The position numbers and the translations under genes are program-made. A DNA stretch of 11,809 bases from Spirochaetaceae bacterium (GTDB lineage Bacteria > Spirochaetota > Spirochaetia > SZUA-6 > Bin103). Shown here in pieces: positions 7,669 through 11,809 of the stretch. Where the stretch lies: the NCBI GenBank assembly GCA_026710565.1, contig JAPOQV010000090.1, positions 1 to 11,809 of the forward strand. Direction: 5' to 3'. The notes under the pieces were generated by a model. The model saw only the letters and a program-made list of their open reading frames with translations, had not been told where the DNA came from and searched no databases. Position 1 is the stretch's first letter. Each line of letters starts with the position of its first letter.

Positions 7669-9576
7669 ATGAGAAAGTACCTGTTCGTGGCGCTGGCGTT
7701 GCTGCTGAGCGCCGGGATGTTGTCCGCCCAGTTCCAGGAGGCGCCGGTGCTGGCCCGCGCGGCCGCGGCCGGTGAGATCCCGCCCCTGGCGGAGCGGCTG
7801 CCGCCGGAACCGCTGGTGGTTCCGATGGGACCCCCGGACTTCCAGATCGGTCAGTACAAGGATGGCAGCGCCATCGAGACGAACTTCATGGGCCAGGGCT
7901 TCTGGTGGCCGGCGGTGCAATTCGCGATCGAGGGCATTGTCCGCGCTGACACCGAGAGCAAGATCCATCCCAATCTGGCCCGCTCCTGGGAGTGGAACGA
8001 GGACAAGAGCTCGCTGACGCTGCACTTCGTCAAGGGCATCAAGTGGTCGGATGGCGGAGCCGAGTTCACCACCGAGGATCTGCGCTTCACCTACGAGGAC
8101 GTGGTGCTGAACACCGACCTCACGCCGACCCCGAACGGCAAGTTCCTGGTGAACGGAGAGCCGTGGCAGATGCACGTGATCGACGACCACACGCTGCGGC
8201 TGGACTTCGGCGCGCCGAACCCGCTGGCCCTGCTCTTCCTGTCCCAGCTCGCCCAGGTCGGTCACCAGGGCGGTGACTCCATCTACCTGCCGGCGCACCA
8301 CTACAAGCAGTTCCACATCGACTACAACGAGGACGCCGACACGGTCGCCAAGGACAACGGCTCCTCCGACTGGAAGGAGCACTTCAGCAAGCAGCGGCAG
8401 CGCTATTGGCTGGGGCAGCACTACCCGGAGGTGCCGACGGTGGCGGCGTGGATGCCGGTCGAGGCATCGCCGCAGCTCGTGCGCTGGGAGCGCAACCCCT
8501 ACTACTGGAAGGTCGACGAGGAGGGCAAGCAGCTCCCCTACATCGACGCCATGAACGCGGAGTTCATGACCAACGGCGGCGAGACCTGGCGCGCGCGCGA
8601 CATCGCAGGCGAGCTGTTCGTCGGCGGCTGGTATCCGTTCACGGAGCGGCCGCAGTTCGGCGACATCTCGCGCGTGGGTCTGGAGCAGCGCAACATCCCG
8701 CGCAATCTCGGCGGCACGGAGATGGTCATCCACCTGAACCTGACGGTGGACGACCCGGTCAAGCGTGAGATCTTCCGGGACACCCGCTTCCGCCGCGCGC
8801 TGTCCAAGGGGATCAACCGCCAGCCGATCCTGGACATCGTATTCGGTCCCCAGGGCGTGGCCGGCATGGGCTACCTGCACGCGCTGCCGTGGCGCGACGC
8901 GGAGGTGGAAGCGGCCGAGGCCGACGTGCTGGCCTACGACGTCGACGAGGCCAACCGGCTGCTCGACGACATGGGCCTGACCGACCGCGACTCGGACGGG
9001 TTCCGCCTGATGCCGGACGGCAAGCGGCTGACCATCAACTTCACGATGGACACCATCGTCGAGAACCAGTGGCGCTCTTCGGACCAGACGCAGATCATCG
9101 CCCAGCAGTGGAAGGAGATCGGCGTCGAGCTGAACTTCAACCTGGTCGAGCGCAGCCTGCTCACGGAAATGGCGGCCGGCAACGAGCACGAAGGCACGAT
9201 GTGGGCCATGACCATCCCCTACCTGCAGTACCTGCTCAGCCCGCGGCAGTTCATCCAGGTGAGCTGGTGGGCGCCGCTGTGGGATCAGTGGTACGCGACG
9301 CAGGGGGCATCAGGCGAGGAGCCTCCGCCCGAGTTCAAGGAATACCTGGACCTGGCCATCGGCTGGGCCGCGGAGACCGACGAGGACAAGGCGCAGCAGA
9401 TGGCGCGTGACGCCAACATCATGGCGTACGAGAAGGCGCTGTGGCTGGGCGTCGGCGCAGGCGCGCAGCAGTTCACGTTCATCAGGGACACGCTGGTCAA
9501 CATGCCGCTGGGTCACTTCCAACCCGACTCGTGGGTGGCCTGGAAGTACTTTCCGGAAGGCTGGTGGCTGGAATAG
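7669..9576 (+). CDS. Extracellular solute-binding protein, SBP_bac_5 family, of the Dpp/Opp-type importer
   Basis: A 635-residue exported binding protein that delivers ligand to the two permeases. The signal peptide is residues 1-20 (MRKYL, hydrophobic core, cleavage after LSA before QFQEA); there is no lipobox Cys, so the mature protein is probably free in the periplasm. An N-terminal segment with GEIPPLAERLPPEPLVV (35-51) is typical of a long-chain clade of this family. The core shows LTLHFVKGIKWSDG (116-129), then FTTEDLRFTYEDV, and WERNPYYWKVDEEGKQLPYI (273-292), the family pattern before the second lobe. RFRRALSKGINR follows near 375-390. It is about 100 residues longer than classical DppA or OppA. 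The family binds peptides, nickel or oligosaccharides; the ROK and Gfo/Idh/MocA neighbours suggest a sugar, not proven. It ends just before a strong terminator. Confidence 0.96.
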   Translation: MRKYLFVALALLLSAGMLSAQFQEAPVLARAAAAGEIPPLAERLPPEPLVVPMGPPDFQIGQYKDGSAIETNFMGQGFWWPAVQFAIEGIVRADTESKIHPNLARSWEWNEDKSSLTLHFVKGIKWSDGGAEFTTEDLRFTYEDVVLNTDLTPTPNGKFLVNGEPWQMHVIDDHTLRLDFGAPNPLALLFLSQLAQVGHQGGDSIYLPAHHYKQFHIDYNEDADTVAKDNGSSDWKEHFSKQRQRYWLGQHYPEVPTVAAWMPVEASPQLVRWERNPYYWKVDEEGKQLPYIDAMNAEFMTNGGETWRARDIAGELFVGGWYPFTERPQFGDISRVGLEQRNIPRNLGGTEMVIHLNLTVDDPVKREIFRDTRFRRALSKGINRQPILDIVFGPQGVAGMGYLHALPWRDAEVEAAEADVLAYDVDEANRLLDDMGLTDRDSDGFRLMPDGKRLTINFTMDTIVENQWRSSDQTQIIAQQWKEIGVELNFNLVERSLLTEMAAGNEHEGTMWAMTIPYLQYLLSPRQFIQVSWWAPLWDQWYATQGASGEEPPPEFKEYLDLAIGWAAETDEDKAQQMARDANIMAYEKALWLGVGAGAQQFTFIRDTLVNMPLGHFQPDSWVAWKYFPEGWWLE

Positions 9577-9596
9577 GGGCCACTCGGATAGACCCG

Positions 9597-9613
9597 CCTC
9601 GGCCAAGCCGAGG
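9597..9613 (+). other. Hairpin between the binding-protein stop and the terminator
   Basis: CCTCGGC (9597-9603) and GCCGAGG (9607-9613) form a 7-pair stem around a 3-base loop. No T-tract follows. It lies 20 bases after the stop and may protect the 3' end of the mRNA or assist the terminator just downstream. Confidence 0.4.
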
Positions 9614-9620
9614 AGCTTGC

Positions 9621-9662
9621 GGGCGCGTGGACGCTTCGGCGTGCACGCGCCCTTCTCTCTTT
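9621..9662 (+). terminator. Rho-independent terminator of the transporter operon
   Basis: GGGCGCGTG (9621-9629) pairs with CACGCGCCC (9644-9652). Inside it, after a G-G mismatch, ACGC (9631-9634) pairs with GCGT (9639-9642) around a TTCG tetraloop. The stem is followed by the pyrimidine tail TTCTCTCTTT (9653-9662). Thirteen pairs capped by UUCG make this the clearest terminator in the window, 45 bases past the binding-protein stop. Confidence 0.85.
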
Positions 9663-9681
9663 CCGGGGCGTGTTTCCGGCG

Positions 9682-10029
9682 TCAGAAATGCCGGGCGTCA
9701 TAGATGACGCACGTGGGGCAGAAGCTCCGTGCCTCCAACTGGCATCTCGCATACGTTCGGGGACCACCAGTGATGACTTCCGAGGGAATAGCCGGCCGTA
9801 CCGGCGGCTCGTCTCCCACGTCTACTGCCCACAGCGCACGCCGGATACCGGACAGGTCCTCGGGCTCGGTGATCTCCTCGTGGCGCAGGAACTCGGCCCA
9901 CGCGCCGTCGGACGTGTCACTGAAGTAGTGAGCGGGCCCTTCGCCCTGCGCGTGCCAGCGCCCGGCTGGTTGCGAACGACTCTCCCACAGAAACGGATAG
10001 CGGGGATCGGTGTGGCGGAACGCGATCAC
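9682..10029 (-). CDS. RES-domain toxin, C-terminally truncated
   Basis: RES toxins (ParT, MbcT and relatives) degrade NAD+ and are paired with Xre/MbcA-type antitoxins. From the GTG at 10029, which overlaps the antitoxin stop as GTGA, this frame encodes 115 residues. It shows the N-terminal RES blocks: FRHTDPRYPFLWES (4-17), GRWHAQGEGPAHY (23-35) with the expected Arg24 and Tyr35, and GAWAEFLRHEEI (42-53) with the expected Glu46. LWAVDV and ITGGPRTYARCQLEAR (86-101) follow. After Arg101 the family pattern breaks, and the frame ends 14 residues later without the Ala-Pro-Ser block that carries the active-site Ser. Family members run about 150-230 residues. A shifted frame at 9690-9728 reads GASAPRASSMTPG, resembling the missing block, so a frameshift plus deletion is likely. 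The toxin is probably inactive. The frame is open upstream to 10164, but that part overlaps the antitoxin. Confidence 0.88.
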   Translation of the reverse strand: MIAFRHTDPRYPFLWESRSQPAGRWHAQGEGPAHYFSDTSDGAWAEFLRHEEITEPEDLSGIRRALWAVDVGDEPPVRPAIPSEVITGGPRTYARCQLEARSFCPTCVIYDARHF

Positions 10030-10388
10030 GTTGCCGGCGAGGAGACCAGGGCGGCGGCAAGGTCGCGCACCCGCTGCGGGCCGGGGTCCTCGGGGTGCCA
10101 CGTGCCATCCAGGAGCTGGGCAGGTGAGCGGCTGCCGAGCAGTTTCCGCGGACGCTGGAACCACCGGCGGACGCCGAAGTCATTGTAGGCCCCCGCAAGG
10201 TCGCCGATGACCAGTGCCAGGAAGTGGAGGCGAGCCGCGATCCCGTCGGGAGTCGCGCGGCTCCCCGACAGGTAGCGGCGGACGCTGGACGAGGAGATTC
10301 CAAGAAGCGAGGCGAGCACCTCGCCGCCCAGTACCCGGTTGAGCCCGGCCCATTCACGGGACGGGGTCGGCGACGCATCAAGCGCCAT
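10026..10388 (-). CDS. Xre/MbcA/ParS-type antitoxin of the RES-Xre module
   Basis: A 120-residue antitoxin that binds the RES toxin and probably its own promoter. Residues 22-44 (EVLASLLGISSSSVRRYLSGSRA) form the helix-turn-helix; the C-terminal half has the DUF2384-type toxin-binding pattern, with GAYNDFGVRRWFQRPRKLL at 67-84 and LDGTWHPED at 93-101. It appears complete. ATG 10388 is preferred because the predicted transcription start falls on it; ATG at 10400 (four residues longer) is an alternative. The stop overlaps the toxin GTG by four bases, so the pair is translated together. It survives although its toxin is truncated; such antitoxins can persist as regulators or protect against related toxins. 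Confidence 0.93.
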   Translation of the reverse strand: MALDASPTPSREWAGLNRVLGGEVLASLLGISSSSVRRYLSGSRATPDGIAARLHFLALVIGDLAGAYNDFGVRRWFQRPRKLLGSRSPAQLLDGTWHPEDPGPQRVRDLAAALVSSPAT

Positions 10389-10395
10389 GCTCCAG

Positions 10396-10426
10396 AGCAT
10401 ATCCAATCGCCGGCACGGGCCGTCAA
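10396..10426 (-). promoter_or_regulatory. Promoter of the RES-Xre module, possibly leaderless
   Basis: On the minus strand TTGACG (10421-10426) and TATGCT (10396-10401) are spaced 19 bases apart, slightly long. Counting seven bases past the -10 box places the transcription start at 10388, exactly the A of the antitoxin ATG. The plus-strand binding-protein gene must start in the same roughly 95-base gap. Confidence 0.45.
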
Positions 10427-10482
10427 CCGATTGCCCGAGGTGCAGACTCCGCGTGATAGCCTGCGGGGAGCATGTAACCCCG

Positions 10483-11775
10483 ATGGAATGGCTTCGGAGG
10501 TCCGGATCGAGAGGCAGATCAGGCGGCGCACGCGTTCGTCTGGTGGCCGTGTGTGCGCTGTTCGCGGCCGTTCTGTGCCCGGGATGGGCTCGGGCGGAGA
10601 GCTCCGAGGCGATGAGAATCGGCCTGCTGCTCGACTTCTCCGGCGCTCCCGAGACGTCGGCGGACCGGAAACGCGCCTTCGACCTGGCCATCCGCCACCT
10701 GAACGACGGCGGGGGTGTGTTGGGCCGGCCCGTGCAGGGGGTGACGGGCGACGCCACCCGCCACCCGGAACCGGCAGTACGCGCGGCCCGGCACCTGGTG
10801 GAGCAGGAAGGAGTGCATGCCGTCATCGGCCCCAACGCCAGCGCCGCGGCGCTGCCGGTGGTGGAAGTCGTGACGGGGCCGGCCGGCATCCCCACCATCA
10901 GCCCGTCGGCGACCTCGCCTCGGCTGACAGATGCGGAAGACGACGATTTCTTCTTTCGCACGACCCTCGCCGACACGGCCCAGGGTCCCGTGCTTGCGCG
11001 GGTGACGCGGGAGCGCGGCTTCGACAACGTGGGTCTGATCTACCGCGACGACCCCTACGGACAAGGACTGGCGGGCATCTTCGCGGACGCATGGCACGGG
11101 ACGCTGAGGGCTGTCCCGGTCGGAGATGACCAGCCGGCGTACCGTGCCGAGCTGCGGCGGAGCGCAGGCGCCGGCGCTCAGGCGCTCGTGGTCGTCACCT
11201 TCGAGGACCAGGCTCTGGCCGTCGTCCGGGAGGCTATCGACGAGGGCATCTACGAGCACTTCGTCTTCGCCGACGCCGCCAAGAGAGTGCGACTGGTCAC
11301 GGAGATCGGAGGCGCCGCGCTGGGCGGCATGTACGGCACCGCCGGAGCGCCGACTCCCGACAGCGCCGCTGCCGCCGAGTGGGAGGAGTCGTTCGTGGCC
11401 GAGTACGGCGGGCCGCCTGCCTTCACCTACGTCAAGGAGACCTACGACGCGACGATAGCCGTGGCGCTCGCCGCGCAGGCCGCCGGGAGCCTGGACGGCG
11501 CCGCCATTCGGGACCATCTGCGGGAGATCGGCGGCCCGCCGGGGCAGGTCGTTCCGGGCACCCCCGGCGGCGTGGCCGAAGCCCTTCGCTTGCTGGCCGA
11601 CGGGCGGCAGGTTGACTACGAGGGGGTCGCCACCACGCTGGATTGGGACGAGCACGGCGATCTGCGCGAAGGCTACATCGGGGTGTGGCGCTTCACGCGG
11701 GACGCAGGCATCGAGGAGGTCGAGACGGTCTTCGTCCGGGAGGTGGCCGGCCGCCGGGCCGACGCCGTACGCTAG
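10483..11775 (+). CDS. LivK-type periplasmic ligand-binding protein (Peripla_BP_6 family)
   Basis: A 430-residue exported receptor of the branched-chain amino acid, urea or amide-type binding protein family. Start at ATG 10483: it gives a basic N-terminus (RRSGSRGRSGGARVR), a hydrophobic core at about 20-34 and cleavage after ARA at 36-38. GGGGAG at 10465-10470 is a distant ribosome site, 12 bases away. The frame is open further upstream, but those residues overlap the divergent antitoxin gene. The mature protein shows IGLLLDFSG then LNDGGGVLGRPV, AARHLVEQEGVHAVIGPNAS, GIPTISPSATSP and VGLIYRDDPYGQGLAGIF, all in family order, and a second lobe with FTYVKETYDATIAVALAAQA. Two Cys in the signal region are not in a lipobox context. 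No Liv permease or ATPase follows in the 34 bases left, so its partners are outside the window. Ligand unknown. Confidence 0.93.
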   Translation: MEWLRRSGSRGRSGGARVRLVAVCALFAAVLCPGWARAESSEAMRIGLLLDFSGAPETSADRKRAFDLAIRHLNDGGGVLGRPVQGVTGDATRHPEPAVRAARHLVEQEGVHAVIGPNASAAALPVVEVVTGPAGIPTISPSATSPRLTDAEDDDFFFRTTLADTAQGPVLARVTRERGFDNVGLIYRDDPYGQGLAGIFADAWHGTLRAVPVGDDQPAYRAELRRSAGAGAQALVVVTFEDQALAVVREAIDEGIYEHFVFADAAKRVRLVTEIGGAALGGMYGTAGAPTPDSAAAAEWEESFVAEYGGPPAFTYVKETYDATIAVALAAQAAGSLDGAAIRDHLREIGGPPGQVVPGTPGGVAEALRLLADGRQVDYEGVATTLDWDEHGDLREGYIGVWRFTRDAGIEEVETVFVREVAGRRADAVR

Positions 11776-11809
11776 CCCAAGTTTAACGGCAGTGGGGGTG
11801 ATTTCTCGA

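Noticed and set aside
7654..9189. Minus-strand open frame (511 codons) opposite the binding-protein gene
   Set aside because: Antisense to a clear SBP_bac_5 gene, with no recognisable domain.
10030..10164. Longer N-terminus for the RES toxin
   Set aside because: It would overlap the antitoxin C-terminus throughout and is Pro/Arg-rich without RES similarity; the GTGA junction gives a natural start at 10029.
10389..11027. Longer N-terminus for the Xre antitoxin
   Set aside because: The added residues are antisense to the signal peptide and first lobe of the LivK-type gene and resemble no antitoxin; the family pattern starts after ATG 10388.
10519..11655. Minus-strand open frame (378 codons) opposite the LivK-type gene
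   Set aside because: Antisense to a clear periplasmic-binding-protein gene and without motifs.

Overview
The window comes from a high-GC bacterium; a 60-base sample I counted inside the oxidoreductase gene is 68% G+C. It is probably a diderm, because both solute-binding proteins carry plain Sec signal peptides with no lipobox cysteine. The gene set (ROK kinase, Gfo/Idh/MocA oxidoreductase, long Dpp-type binding protein with a signal ending in Ala-Gln) recalls environmental spirochaetes or host-associated marine bacteria. That placement is an impression, not something the sequence proves.

Layout. Bases 1-1033 hold the tail of an unidentified gene and a ROK-family sugar kinase joined to it by a GTGA overlap. 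Bases 1034-3604 are an accessory islet. It holds a 593-residue, low-GC, minus-strand gene of unknown function with a possible C-terminal HEPN-like RX5H motif. It also holds a decayed fragment of a second ROK gene and an orphan DUF433 antitoxin. Bases 3776-4978 encode a Gfo/Idh/MocA oxidoreductase, followed by an orphan AbrB/MazE-type antitoxin (5073-5297). Bases 5470-9576 are a transport operon: two Dpp/Opp-type permeases and a large SBP_bac_5 binding protein, closed by a strong UUCG-loop terminator. Bases 9682-10388 (minus) are a RES-Xre toxin-antitoxin pair whose toxin is cut short before its catalytic serine. A divergent gene, 10483-11775, encodes a LivK-type periplasmic binding protein.

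Working together: kinase, oxidoreductase and Dpp-type importer fit a sugar or oligosaccharide uptake and breakdown locus (inference from gene context; SBP_bac_5 importers can carry peptides or sugars). No transporter ATPase is in the window, so ATPases must come from elsewhere. The accessory genes look like debris of mobile stress or defence modules: three antitoxin-type genes remain intact while toxins are missing, truncated or possibly decayed. The best candidate for something undescribed is the 593-residue islet protein. I see no tRNA, rRNA, CRISPR array, insertion sequence or origin.
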